Source of the DNA: Pleurodeles waltl
Taxonomy: Eukaryota > Chordata > Amphibia > Caudata > Salamandridae
Direction: 5' to 3'
DNA length: 64,000 nt
NCBI RefSeq assembly: GCF_031143425.1
Contig: NC_090448.1
Span: forward strand, 336,839,177 to 336,903,176
The notes under the pieces were generated by a model that was not told the DNA's origin, ran no database searches, and saw only the letters and a list, made by a program, of their open reading frames with translations. A program made the translations under genes and the position numbers. Of the stretch, positions 23,935 to 35,748 are shown piece after piece (positions within the stretch are counted from its first letter, which is position 1; every line of letters begins with the position of its first letter).

Positions 23935-24654
23935 CTACTTAAAGACTCAGTATTAAAGGATAATTACATACTCTAATAAAAGATTACTTCAAAATGAACG
24001 ACACCCAAGATATCTCACTGCCAAACATTTGGGACACTTTTAAAGCTGTTCTACAGGAAACATACATAGAGAAAGGTTCTTTAAAAGCTGAGGCGCCAAT
24101 TTAGGTAAACCCTGGGAGAGAAGCTTATAACCGCTGAGTTGATATATAAGGAGACCTCTTCCCATCACCTACTGAGAGAGGTTAATTCCTTAAATGGTCA
24201 ACTACGTAGTTTAGACAACAATAAGGCAGACCTATTGCTACTATGCCTCAAGAACCTTTATTACACAAACAGGAACAGAGCTTTGTGAAGGAGGCTTACC
24301 TAGAGAATGGGGTCACGTGAACTAAAGAGGAGGAAAAAGTTGAAGCTTCCTGAAATTCCTATAGTTTGATGTAAAAGGCAGAACACCCACCAGAGTCACT
24401 GCAAGATAACCATCTGGCTGCTAATCCCCGGGCCAGAGACTCGGACACCTTAGCCAAACAACTAGAAGTCTCAGAAGCTGAGGTTAAAGCTGACATCAAA
24501 ACCCTAAAGACAAACAATACGTTCGGTCCTGATGGGTTTCTTAGGGAGTTTCAATAAAGTTTTTGCAAGTAGCTTAACACCTACTTTAAACTGTCTATAC
24601 AACTCCTTCTTGAGAACAGCAAGTATCACTCTGTTGATGGTCGAAGACACCAAG
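23935..24654 (+). pseudogene. L1 ORF2 middle piece between Gmr1-like and Harbinger insertions
   Basis: Third piece of the split L1. It begins LLKDSVLKD, continues MNDTQDISLPNIWDTFKAVL (about 23,994-24,053), and reaches the RT fingers EVKADIKTLKTNNTFGPDGF (about 24,478-24,537). Near 24,640 the text reads VEDTK and is broken by the Harbinger terminus at 24,655; it resumes at 41,118 as KSLIHKKGKG, the next L1 phrase. Several stops are present. Confidence 0.85.
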
Positions 24655-25211
24655 GGCCCGATGTAGACTGTCATGTTGGTGGACTTCCGCCCATCATACT
24701 TAGATGTATTGCGGCTAGGCCAAAGACCACCATGATGGAGTGTACTCCGTCGCACCAGCTACATCCCATAGCTGCCACGGCAGACTCTAGTGAAGACGAG
24801 TAGGCTCTCTGTCGCTGTCTTGACTGCGGCATCCCGCCGATCCTATTTCGGTCACACACGGCGGGGGTCCATCGTGGAACCCATTCAGTATGGTACTATG
24901 GCTGTGGTCATTGGTTAGATGCTGCAGCCCCCACCCTTTATAAATTGGACGATTGTCAACACATTCAAAACACACTATAAAACACACTCCATTTCAGACC
25001 ATGATCCTTTACCATAACACTGCAGAACACCACTTGGATGCTGGAATTGCCACACAGGAGACAGGATTTTTCTGCTTTACTCTCCATCTGTATTTTTTTG
25101 TTAAAACTATATGCAATTGTTTTTCCCTCATGTTTTGGGGCACATAGTTTAGTTTTTCTCCATAATTCACTATAACAGGGATACAAAAATTCCCATTTTT
25201 CAGAGGGAGAG

Positions 25212-25551
25212 TTGTCTGTCATGGTGGATGAAATCATAAGAGTAGAGCCACAATTGTTTGGAGCCCAAGTCCAAAATACTACCATATCCCAGAAGAGGCA
25301 AATGTGGTCCAGAATAGTTGACAGAGCGAATGCTGTAGCTAACAAACTGTACACACAGGAGGAGATTAGGAAGAGGTGGAATGACCAATGGCGGAAAGTT
25401 TGTTTATTGGCCTCCAAGCATCACCTGGAGGCCCAGAGGACTAGTTGTGGTTCTCCCAGCCCCCTTTTACAACTCTTTCCCAGGGAGGAGAAGGTCTTGC
25501 AGATCCTACATCTTGAAGGCTTGACAGGAATTTCTGGTGAAGAGGAAACTG
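25212..25551 (+). CDS. Harbinger Myb/SANT-like protein, exon 1
   Basis: Encodes the DNA-binding partner protein of Harbinger elements, thought to bring the transposase to the ends and nucleus. The 113-codon exon shows the Myb/SANT-like trihelix pattern: VDEIIRVEPQLFG, KRQMWSRIVDRANAV (helix with the key Trp) and EEIRKRWNDQWRKV (KRW-D motif). The exon ends in a strong donor, G followed by GTAAGT at 25,552-25,557, leaving a phase-1 codon. Joining to 27,347 gives an open frame. The intron holds two later MITE insertions. Start codon chosen as the ATG that opens the conserved region; an upstream start cannot be excluded. Confidence 0.75.
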
Positions 25552-25676
25552 GTAAGTTACACTTACGTATGTCTCACTAATCACTAATGGAGTCCTCCCC
25601 TTAAGTTTGACGTTTAGAATGCTGCAACACCCTTAGCAGAACAGACATAGCTCATTTTGACTTCACAAAATATATT

Positions 25677-26187
25677 GGCCCTCATTACGACTTCGGCGGT
25701 CTTGCAAAAAGACCACTGAAGCCGCGAGAGCCACAATACCGCCAGCGCTGGCAGAATTGGTGGCTCCCTATTATGACATTTCCGCTGGCCCAGCGGAAAA
25801 GTCACATGAACATTGCAGCCGGCTCATAATAGAGCTGGCAGCAATGTTGATGTGCAGCGGGTGCCGCAGCACTGAAATGCACGATGGGGCTATGCCTGGG
25901 GGCCCCTGCACTGCCCATGCCAAGTGCATGGTCAGTGCATGAGTCCCCAGAGTCCCCCTTACCGCCAGCCTTTCCATGGACAGGCTGGCGGTTGGGGACT
26001 CATTCTCCAGGGCAGCATTGCCCTGGGGATTATGATCGCCTGGCGGAAGCCTGGCGGTCAAGTGGGGGGGCCGGCGGTATGGCCGTGGCTAATGCGCCAC
26101 GGTCATAATACACAGGCGGAACACCGCCAGCCTGTTGACGGTGTTACTGCCAGTGTACCGCCGCCCGCCAGGGTCGTATTGACCCCC
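25677..26187. mobile_element. Hairpin MITE in the Myb intron, ATT target duplication
   Basis: 511 bp, flanked by ATT at 25,674-25,676 and 26,188-26,190. Left end GGCCCTCATTACGAC pairs with the inward right end GGGGGTCAATACGAC. It has the same build as the element at 4,951-5,579: CCGCTGGCCCAGCGGAAAAG, a GGGGCCCCTGCACTGCCCATG-like block split by mutations, and an 11-bp stem ACCGCCAGCCT/AGGCTGGCGGT near 25,961-25,992. It is a diverged member of that family. Confidence 0.75.
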
Positions 26188-26380
26188 ATTGTGTCATAAC
26201 AATTACTAGCAGCATTGTTGTAACTCTCCTTTTAACAATGTGAAATATGTATAGTCAGATTGTGTGTAGTTCCCAATGGATTATCCCTTGCATTGGCTCT
26301 GCCCATTGCTTTCTATCAATGAATGTTGTTGTGCTTCCAAAAACAGGCCCCATACTACATCCATTTTCACAGGAAAGTTT

Positions 26381-26551
26381 GGGCCTGATTACGACCTTGG
26401 CAGAGGGGATTACTCCATCCCAAAAGTGATGGATACCCCGCCCGCCATTTTTCAAGTTCCATAGAATATAATGGGACTTGTAATACAGTAAGCGGGATAT
26501 CCGTCAAGTTTGGGCGGAGTTATCCCTCCCACCAAGGTCATAATGAGGTCC
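26381..26551. mobile_element. Short MITE with GGGCCTGATTACGACC ends
   Basis: 171 bp with inverted ends GGGCCTGATTACGACCTTGG (left) and GGACCTCATTATGACCTTGG (right, read inward). Flanking 3-bp sequences (TTT, ATA) do not match, so the duplication has decayed or the border is off. It lies in the same Myb intron. Confidence 0.65.
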
Positions 26552-27346
26552 ATAGTGTTTTTTAAGTGGTATTTTCTCCTAGTCACACCATGCCCGTATG
26601 TGTGTACATGTTTCAAATGTGTGTTCATCTCCAAATTAAACATTGAAAGTGATATGTGTAACTTACTTTTCAAAGAAGTATTGTTTATGGAACTACCATG
26701 ATGCTCTTTTTTTGGATTTGAAAAACAACAGTGCAATGTAATGTTGTTTCACCATCCATTACTTCCATTTGTACACACATTTAGAAAATGTGTGTATTTA
26801 ACAGTCACGCTATGGATTAAAATGTCACTTCTTGTGCATCTCAATCATGTTCACACCTGCTCATAGCAAAAGAATTGATGAAAATGCTTACATCATTTGT
26901 TGCCTATTGAATCCAAGTTTTCCTAAAATTAGTTTTGGCATCCTGAATAGAAGTAGTATCCACACAAAAGTTAATTTGCACTGTCCATATGATGACCAAA
27001 TACAGTTATATTTGTAAGTTGAAGCACTTTGATCCCAATGATTTATTGCCTGCTAGGCTTTGGAATGGTCCAGTGCATCAAACTACTCACCATTGTGTTC
27101 AATGTCTGCTACATGTAACATACATTTCTGAAATAACACTTTTGCATTTTAGGACATCTTGACAATGTCAGCCCTGGAGTTGTCATATGTGTAAATCAGG
27201 CTGCATGTGTAAAATAATGAAAATAAAACAAAGGCCTAATCAGTCTATCACTCTGTTTCTACTTTCTTAGGCTGGCCCATTTGTAGACAAAGACACATTA
27301 AATGCCGAATTATGTATTAATTGCATATTCTCTGCAACATTCACAG

Positions 27347-27594
27347 GTTCAACAACCCGGCCCAGTGGACCACCCCCTACCAGGCAAAACAACTCCACTC
27401 AAGACTGGAAGCAAGCCTTCAGTGAGGACTTCACTAATTCAAGTCTGGATGATCAGCAGCCAGTTGGTCTACCTGGTCTATCTGGCCAGACAGCTTCAGT
27501 GAGTCAAACTCTGCTCACACCTACACCTCCCACCACAGTTGCAACAACACCTCAGTGTAAGGACACCTCCACTTCCTGTGCACCGAGGAGATAA
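27347..27594 (+). CDS. Harbinger Myb-like protein, exon 2
   Basis: The acceptor is CATTCACAG, ending at 27,346. The exon starts with GT, which completes the split Gly codon from exon 1, and then stays open for about 80 codons (STTRPSGPPPTRQNN ... SCAPRR) to a TAA. Low-complexity Thr/Pro/Ser/Gln content is typical of the linker of these proteins. The stop probably truncates the original protein, because a further conserved-looking segment follows at 27,793-28,320. The splice model is inferred from consensus and frame only. Confidence 0.6.
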
Positions 27595-27792
27595 ACACCA
27601 GTCCTGTGCCCCCAGTCCTGGCTGCTGTTGAGACACCATCAACACATTCTCCAGTTCTGCCAGGACCGAGAGGATGGAGCACACTTCATCAAGGGCACAG
27701 GCTAGTGGGGATAAGGTTCACGAGAGGGAACTATAGGCCAGCCAAGTGGGGCCACTAGGGTTTTTGACAGCCAGACCACCATTGACTAAGTC

Positions 27793-28320
27793 TTGAGATC
27801 AATACAACAGTCCCAAGACGTAATGGGCCAGGTTGTAACTGAGCTCCGGGTAATCAAGGAGGTGCAGAGGGAGCACATTCTGGAACTATGGAACCACAAT
27901 GAAAGAATGAGCTCCCTCACTGGGGTGCTATTTAACATCTATCCCCATATGTGCAGGGCTTTTCACATACCTTCTGCCCCTGTCTGTGGTGCCTACACAT
28001 CTGGGCAAAGCATGCCACTGCCAGCCACAGACAGGGAGGCCTTGTCACATGAGGAGCCTGCTCCTACTACCCCAGTCCCTGCACCTTTGCCCCCCCACCC
28101 CTCCCCAGACGGGACGGTCATCCGGACCAGCAGGAGAGGATGGCAAGACCAACAGTACCACCTCAAAGAGACACAGAACCTAATTACCTCCTGTGTGTGT
28201 CTACCATTCACTCTGTGGACTATTTCATGGACACATTTATATTTTCTGAGGACATTGGTTTCTTGGGCATTGGACTCTAAACTATTTTCGGCTCTACTAC
28301 CATGTTTCCATCCACCATAA
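27793..28320 (+). pseudogene. Harbinger Myb-like protein, C-terminal region
   Basis: 175 codons that begin IQQSQDVMGQVVTELRVIKE and HILELWNHNERM, an amphipathic helix of the type found at the C-terminus of Harbinger Myb-like proteins. A Pro/Ala/Thr-rich tail follows. The region is separated from exon 2 by an in-frame stop and at least one frameshift. A polyadenylation-like AATAAA occurs at about 28,382-28,387, just downstream. Function inferred from position and composition. Confidence 0.5.
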
Positions 28321-29492
28321 TAGACATTATTTGTTCATTTCATCTTTTTTTTTATTCACCTTACGTTTTTTAATGTCATGCAAATAAATGTTATGGACAC
28401 AGACTACAAGACTCTTGTTGGATTATTTATGACCTCTCATTTGTCATGTCTATCTTCCACCATCATGTTGACAAATCTTTTGAGCATTCAGTTGCCAAAG
28501 AAATGTTAAAAATGACAAAGCCATTAAGTGTTAACAAATTTATTTGAAGAAGACAAACTCAACTCAGAATGTATTTGGAACTCACATATTTTGGCAGCAA
28601 GTTCTTGTAGAAACTAAGTCTGTGTTTCAATAACCAGGCATAACCCCAGAAGTCTGTGCCATTCAGGGTTATACGTTCTGCGACCTTGACACCATGGAGG
28701 AAAGGGAATACGTGATGGTTTCAAATAAAATAGGCACACTATCACTGATGTGTGACCTCAGTTGGAGCCATACATCCTGCACTCACAATAGGAATACTAG
28801 ATCAATGACACCAATAGCCTACATCATGGCAGTAACAACATTTGAGGCCCCATGACAGTATCTGTGGCAGTATCTGGTGCAATGACATATTCACCAATCA
28901 GTGGTGTGCTAACAAATAATTCTATCACCTATAAGGAATCCAATCAACAGCTATCTCCACTGTCCAAAAATTGAAGATTTAGCCAATGTGAAAGAAAAAC
29001 AGTATGCTAGGGCTTTACATACACATGTGGCTTGTGTAAGTCAATGGCAGCATCACACAAAAAACAGGTCTGATTCAATCGTCTGAACTTCCATACTATC
29101 AGAGTGCAAGTTGTCTCTGGAAAAAATGTGTCCAGTCCAAGTGGGTTTCTGTCCCAGGATCAACAGATGTTCACTTTGAACTTCCATATCATAGCAAATG
29201 GCACAACTTTGAAATGTCCAAATGAAGATAACATGGTGAAGGATCTTGAAACTGAATAACAAGGGGAAATTATTTTTACCACATGAGGACACACATACTT
29301 ATCACTAGCACAGTTAATCTCTGTCAATGACCACAGTAGTCAATGTAGGGAAACTCTGATCCACTAACATCATTGCCTTGAACTTTCCTGCACGGACCAT
29401 TCCTAACAAATTACTATAGCAGACTGATATGTTCCCTATGTCACAAGTTGTACTGACATTGGTAGTTACAATTTGTAAAGGTAAACTTACAC
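28321..29492. other. Harbinger inter-gene spacer
   Basis: Lies between the convergent 3' ends of the Myb-like gene and the transposase. No coding motif recognised. Confidence 0.4.
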
Positions 29493-29888
29493 TCAGGTGA
29501 AGAAGTGGTCAATCACATCCTGATGTACATCAACTCCTTCTTCACCACTGTGATCTTCATTGGGCATTTCAACATCCTCACTCGGGGGCTCATCATGGTC
29601 TCCTTCCTCTGGAATTACAGGGATGTTCCTCCGCAAGGCGATGTTATGGAGAATGCAGCAGGCAACCGTGATGTGGCACACCTCATCGGAGGAGTAGAGG
29701 AAGGCTTCACCGGTCCTGCTCAGGCATCTAAACCTGGCCTCCAGGAGCCCAAATGCCTGCTCCACTGGCCTCCGTGTTCTTCCATGGGCCTCATTGAAGC
29801 GGACTTCCCCTAATGTTATTGGATTCCTCTGCAGTGCCAATAACCACGGTGGGTTAGTATACCTGAGTCTCCTACATGAAAGCAACAC
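29493..29888 (-). pseudogene. Harbinger DDE transposase, C-terminal exon
   Basis: A 131-codon open frame of the HARBI1/PIF transposase family, which cuts and rejoins the element ends. NPPWLLALQRNP (residues 12-23) matches the P-W-L block that follows the second catalytic Asp; the Asp itself is visible as GGA GAC TCA GG just upstream in a frame displaced by one missing base. RFNEAHGRTRRPVEQAFGLL (30-49) holds the catalytic Glu43, and CHITVACCILHN (71-82) is the conserved C-terminal block. A minus-strand acceptor, TTTCATGTAG, abuts the GGAGAC. The 1-base loss and the stops upstream argue for a dead gene. Confidence 0.8.
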
Positions 29889-29968
29889 ATCAACAGATTA
29901 CTGACATAAAGCCATTGTCCCTTCCTAAGTTAGGAATCAGTCAAAAGATCATCAAGACATATTGTACT

Positions 29969-31240
29969 TACCAACAAGCGAGGCCCTCTACAGTGCAAGT
30001 TGACCATGTAATAGGTGGTAGCCTGCATGACGGGCCCTGTCAAAGACTAACGTGTGACAGCAATGCACAAAAGCCAATGGCTGTGTCCGTCTTCATCACG
30101 GATCGCGTCCGCAATGTACTTGTAAGCTTCGTTGTGAAAAAGCACTCTCTTGCCTTATAACACTGCAGTCATCAAGACCTCCTCATTTTTTTGCTGCTGG
30201 TACTGAGCTCTGGGAGCCAGGATGCCGGCAAAGCAGGTGACAGGGCCCCTGCCTTTGAAATGGAGGAGCTGGAGCTCCTTGCCAGGGAGATTCTGTCCCT
30301 ATACAGCCACCTCTATGCTGTTCCTCTTTGGTAATGGGGGTAGTGTTGTGATTGGAGCTGACAGAATGATGTAGCTGAGACACATTGTTTTTTGACACTG
30401 TCTAAAATGTCTGTGCATGGCAATATTAAGTCACATGAAAGCAGAAGCTGTAATGTGTGTCCATTTAACACACAAATCCTATGTCCTCACACAAACTACA
30501 GGCCACTGACTCCCAGTGCCAGTAGACAATATACCAGTAGTATAACTGACAACACACTGCCAATGTTGGATGATGTTGATTTTGAGATACAAATGTAAAG
30601 GGTCTGGAGTTGTCTGTCGCTATACTGTTATGTGGGATTCCAGCACTTAATGTGTATTAGGTTGCTATGTATGTTTTAAACCTTTCATGGAGTCACATAT
30701 AGGTAAAGTTAGTTTATGTGCAGCAAGTTCAGATGACACAGGCTCACAATCATCCATCCCAGGCTATCCCATACCAACACACACTTGTTCATACAACCCA
30801 CAAATCCCTGCTCTAAATGACACATAGCAGCCTTTCTATCTTGCCCTTAGTCAGTGTATGTGAGTTTAGGCAGGAAAGCAACGTAGCTGTGAGTGTGATT
30901 ATGTGCAAGGATTGTACAGGTGGTTTGGCCTTAATGAGATCAAAATGATTCGAGTAATCAGGGGTGGCTGTCACAACAGGATAGCTTGCATTGCTCTGGC
31001 TAAGATGATGTTGTAGGCTTGATTAGGTAACACGAGAAGCTAGCAAGTATTGATGGTGCACATGAGCTCACTGCAAATCAGCATTTCGGAACCACTTGTC
31101 ACATTTGACTGGGAAAATAATCAGTCACTGTTTGGTGAATGTACGTGTGAATATCCAAAATGTATTGTCACAGCAGTACTGCCAAACAGAAACACAGATT
31201 TTTAATTTTTTGTTCTTTTCTGTCATCTGTACCGGTCAAT
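29969..31240 (-). pseudogene. Presumed upstream part of the Harbinger transposase gene
   Basis: A minus-strand donor-like GTAAGTAC lies at about 29,966-29,973, 80-90 bases before the acceptor of the last exon, so a short intron is likely. The preceding sequence contains YYMVNLHCRGPRLL in phase with GDSG, but I could not match it to the conserved N-terminal DDE blocks. No catalytic first Asp or helix-turn-helix is visible. Treat as the expected place of the gene's 5' part, decayed. Confidence 0.3.
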
Positions 31241-31245
31241 GTCCA

Positions 31246-32080
31246 TCATAAGCAGGAGATTTGGAAGGCCATCACAAAGGTGCGGACCGTGGGGATTGTC
31301 AGAAAAGGTGGGAGGACCTGCATCAAGTGACATGAAAGTCTGCTGACAGCTAAGTCGGGCAGTCCTTCCACCGATACAGGCAGATGTGCTGCACCCTGAC
31401 TGCCATACATGATATGGGAGCTGAGATGGAGGATTACTGAACTTGTTGCAAATGTTGTGTGATGTAAATTGATGTCCAATTGTATTCTCACAGATACCCT
31501 GAAACTGTTGTATCGGTGCTTTCAACATAAACTGGGCAAGGCAAAGGTGACATCGGCCACATCGGCGTGGATGGAGCTTGCCACTGGGGTTCGGGTGTGG
31601 ACACCACGGACACCGAGGGACCCAGTGGCATGGAGGGTGATGGGACTGGTCAGAAGGCTACGAGTGATTCAATATCTTCCTCAGAGGCCTCCAATGAAGA
31701 CCTGTGACACCTGCATTTTCGTCCGCCCTCCCATTCCAATCTCCACTCTCCCTCTTACTCCCCTCCTTGTTGGCTTTAGCCGCCCTACTAAAAGTGGCGG
31801 CATCACCTTTGCCGCAGGCACCTCTGCCCCTGCCCCATTGTACCAGTCTGCGTTCAGTCAAGAGGCTATAGTCATTTTACGGACTAGCGTTGTAGGCCAC
31901 ACCGCACTTCTGAAGGCCATCCAGGGGCTGGCTGGCCAGAACAACCAGATGCTGGCTTACCATGATGGCATTCACAGTGCCCCGTCTGGCCTACAGCAGT
32001 CATTCCAGGGTCTGGCCTCATTGACTGCAATAAAACCTTGTGCCCACACTTCCACCCCTTCCCCATCCCAAATCCCTCAA
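31246..32080 (+). pseudogene. Second Harbinger Myb-like relic
   Basis: EIWKAITKVRTVGIVRKGGR at about 31,254-31,313 has the Trp and VRT spacing of the Harbinger Myb/SANT helix. A later segment is rich in Gly, Asp, Thr and Ser (VDTTDTEGPSGMEGDGTG, about 31,594-31,647), as in the linker of these proteins. The C-terminal stretch VGHTALLKAIQGLAGQNNQM (about 31,889-31,948) resembles the C-terminal helix. Stops and frameshifts separate the parts. Two Myb-like genes in one element is unusual, so this may mark a second, older Harbinger copy inside the first. Confidence 0.5.
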
Positions 32081-32164
32081 GCCAGCTCCATACAAACCAC
32101 ATACAAACATAAGCATGCATTCACAACAACAACCACAAACAGCACATCCCAACACCGACACGGC

Positions 32165-32870
32165 AAAAAACAGACATAGACACACACATGCATACATCAC
32201 ACACACCATCACCACAAGCACACCCACAGGCACAACCCCCACCACTACACCAACACCCACACACACCACAAGCAAACCCCACTCAGTGTACGCACCACAA
32301 CACAAACACACATTCTCCCCACCAGCACACCTACAGACACAAAACCCACTACTACACCAACACCCACACGCACCACAAGCACACCCCCATCATTGGACTC
32401 ACCACCACACACGCATGTACCAGCACACCCATAGACACCAACACATACCACATCCGCTACACACACACATACTGGATCCAAATGCCCACACTCACCCAAC
32501 CAACAATAGTAACAGACACAAATCTAAGGATACAGCACATACACCAGACCCTCAATCAGCCACACCTTCAACACAAACATGCACAAAAGACAAAGCCACT
32601 CCCTCTGCCTCCCAATCCAAATTCCCTGTAAACTACCCTACCCATTTTCTTAAGGAGCACCTACTTTTTTCCTGGTCCCATTTAAAGCCCAAAACCACCA
32701 CTCCCAAATGTCTTTCCAGCCCTTTCACCTCCCAAACACCCCCTTCCACATCCCAACCCACCCCTCCCAAATGTATATCCACCACTCCCTAACGTCTTTC
32801 CACCCCCCCAAAATCTAAAATCACCACTCCCAAAACCACCCCTCCCAAACCCAAGGACCCCCCTTTCCAG
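32165..32870 (+). repeat. CA-rich then C-rich degenerate low-complexity tract
   Basis: From about 32,165 to 32,620 the plus strand is a degenerate CACA/ACACC array; from about 32,690 to 32,870 it is a CCCAAA/CCACTCCC-type array. The long open frames found here follow from the lack of stops in such sequence. Confidence 0.75.
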
Positions 32871-33272
32871 TGGGATCATTGAGGTTCCTGCTCTCTGCTC
32901 CAAAGATGCCCCTTCCAGAGTAGGTTTATATTGGCAGTGACATTAGGCGGCAAGTTGTGGGCATGCACCCACACAATGGACTATGGGACTTGTGTCTTTG
33001 TTTTTTTCTGTACAGTTTATTTTAAGAGACTTGTGAGAGAATTATCTCATTTCGATAAAATACATATTTTGAGAAAACCTTTGTCCTGGCCCTATTTTGT
33101 GATTGCTACTAATTATTTCCTCAGGATGTTCTTTCTGGTAATGTGTGTGCCGTGCACTTACTCTCATTTGTGGCAGTGACAAGCACAGGTATATTTTAGT
33201 TTTGTTTTCAAACCATACATTAGTGTTGTAGATTTGTGTGGACATATTGATTTTGATGCAAGCATTCATGTT

Positions 33273-34187
33273 GTTTCTGGACACTTACACCCACATTATA
33301 TATGTTTCTGTTTTTGTGACTGGAGAATGCATATGTTTATTTTGACATGAAGTACCAATAATATGAACATGTGCATTATACAGGGAACCTGGCACGTTAC
33401 AGTTAAATGGAATCTTATGTTTGTGATATGTTGTACACACCAAGGGGACACAGGACCTTCATACATAAAGTCTATCCTCCTGTCGTCTTGCTAGTCCCGG
33501 TGCTGTGCATCTCTCCACAGTGGTCTCTCGCCTTCCTCTTTACTTCCACCTTCTGGGGGCTCAGCCGGGCAAGAGCTGCATCAACATTTGGAAGCTGTGG
33601 CGCCTGATGACCTCCCTCCCTCCCCAGGATAGGAGCAGATCTGAGCCTGGGAGGGGGGGGATCTGTGGGAAAGAAGGGGGTGTCGAGTACACAGGGCAGG
33701 TGGTATGTGCTGCACTGGTGTTACATGTGTCTCTGATACACAGGGCAGGTGGTATGTGCTGCACGGATACATGTTTCTGGACACTTACACCAAAATTATA
33801 TATGTTTCTGTGACTGGAGAATGCATATGTTTATTATGACATGATGTGTCAATAATATGAACATGTGCATTATACAGGGAACCTGGCACTTTACAGTTAA
33901 ATGTAATCTCATGTTTGTGATATGTTGCACACACCAAGGGGGCACGTTACCTTCATACGTACAGTCTATCCTCCCGGCGTCTTGCTGGTCCTGGTGATGT
34001 GCATCTCTCTACAGTGGTCCCTCGCCCCCCTCTTTACTTCCACCTGCTGGGGGCTAAGCTGGCCAAGAGCTGCATTAATATTTGAAAGCTGCGGCGCCTA
34101 GTGAGCCTCTCCCCTGCCCGGGATGGGGGCAGATCTGAGCCTTGGGGGGGGGGGGGGGGGGGTCTGTGGGAAAGAAGGGGGTGTGGA
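33273..34187 (+). repeat. Direct duplication with a 500-bp period
   Basis: The block starting GTTTCTGGACACTTACACC at 33,273 repeats from 33,773 with a few percent difference, through GAATGCATATGTTTATT, CTATCCTCC and AGATCTGAGCC. Each copy ends in a G-run and then the 49-bp minisatellite. Confidence 0.85.
34144..34162 (+). repeat. Run of 19 G
   Basis: An uninterrupted G homopolymer in the second copy of the duplication; the first copy has only about eight G at the matching place (about 33,651-33,660). Possible quadruplex former or assembly-sensitive site. Confidence 0.85.
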
Positions 34188-34614
34188 GTACAAACAGGTG
34201 GTATGTGCTGCACTGGTGTTACATGTAGCTGGAGTAGACAGGGCAGGTAGTATGTGCTGAACTTGTGTTATATGTATCTGGGGTACACAGGACAGGTGGT
34301 AAGCACTCCACTGGTCTTATGTGTCAGGGGTACACAGAACAGGTGGTATGTGTTGCACTGGTGTTACATGTGTCTGGGGTAGAGAGGGCAGGTGGTATGC
34401 GCTGCACTGTTGTGACCTGTGTCTGGGATGCACAGGCAGGTGATATGTGTTGCACTTGTGTTACACATATCTGGGGTACACAGGGCAGGTGGTATGGGTT
34501 GCACTGGTGTTACAGGTGTCTGGGGTACACCGAGCAGGTGGTATGTGCTGCACTGGTGTTACATGTGTCTGGAGTACACAGGGCAGGTGTTATGTGCTGC
34601 ACTGGTGTTACAAC
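34188..34614 (+). repeat. 49-bp minisatellite, about nine units
   Basis: Unit pattern GTACACAGGGCAGGTGGTAT followed by GTGCTGCACTGGTGTTACAT and GTGTCTGGG. Unit starts at 34,525 and 34,574 give the 49-bp period directly. Nearly two further units lie at 33,687-33,765, at the end of the first copy of the 500-bp duplication. Confidence 0.9.
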
Positions 34615-35748
34615 AACCCTACTAAATTCTCCCTCATTTAGCTCACCTTTGACTCATTCAAAAAACCCTCCTGCTGCTCTGATCTCCCTAACCTCTTTCC
34701 ACAGACTCTTCCCTCCATCTCTCCTTTACTCATCCCAAGCCTCATCCTATTTCTATAAACTCCCAATTAACACTTCTGGATTCTACCCTCCTCTATCCCT
34801 CCGTTACTATAGTCAATCCAACTAACAAACTCACATATCCTCTGCTCAAATTAACTCATAATAATACTAATACTGTACTCACATTTCTGTATACTAATCC
34901 ACCACTAATTCCTCTTGGGTTCTGGGGTAGCATGCTACTCACCGAAAAACGCTTCAGTGCCTCAGCAGGGGTAGTAAGCGCTATATATATATACACAATT
35001 ACATCTCTGTCATGTTTGCAGTTTACCGGTAAAAATTGTAATACATTATGTGAACACCCACCTGTAGCATACTGTAGTCTAATTGCTACATTATCATGGG
35101 ATTGTTTGGTTCAGATTGGGTATACTGTTTCAGATGATGCTTTCGATATTTTGAGGACATTATTCCACACACCTGTGCGGACACAGTGCTATTTGTAATT
35201 GTTGATACTTTTTGTGTAGGTGTTAATTGCCACAAAGGCAGTTTGTACCAGATTTGTGGATGCTACTTATACCTCGAGATCTGTTCGGACACATTTTCTG
35301 ACTGCAACATTGCACACTTTAGCATTGTGCAGCATTTTGGTGGTGTGTGCACAAATTACTGAGCCATGGACGAGTCCAGTATTAATGTGAAGCTACAACT
35401 CCAAGGATAAAAAGAATGCCTTACCTTCCTTCTGGCAACAATGGGGTTGATTTCCACCTTGGACCTGGCGCAGGAGAAACGTCAGGACTGGTAGCAGTGG
35501 GTTCATGGCGGCAGGATATGTGGAAGGCTTAACAAAGGTGAGTTTTGGCCTTTTATCGCTCCCAATCCGTCAACTCCGGTGTGGAGGTTTCCTGCCACAG
35601 TTAAGTCGGCGGGAATGCACATCAAGATTGGCTCCCCGGTTAAAAGGGGCTGTCGTCCTGCTGCCAGCCACTTTTGCCTATGGTGCCATAGACACGGATT
35701 AAGTTTATTGGAGGTGACGGCGGGCCGCTGGTCGTCTTTAGCCTATGC
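34615..35748. other. Harbinger right-hand non-coding region
   Basis: No coding motif recognised. The last 250 bases before the Gypsy insertion are GC-rich (GGCGG, GCCGC blocks) like the sub-terminal regions of this transposon group, and they continue beyond the insertion at 41,011. Confidence 0.45.

Noticed and set aside
32040..32792. 250-codon open frame rich in His, Thr and Pro
   Set aside because: Translation of the CA-rich and C-rich low-complexity tract; composition explains the absence of stops.
34265..34825. 186-codon open frame with repeated CTG/HVSGV-like peptide
   Set aside because: It is the 49-bp minisatellite read through; the period is not a multiple of three and all frames give similar peptides.
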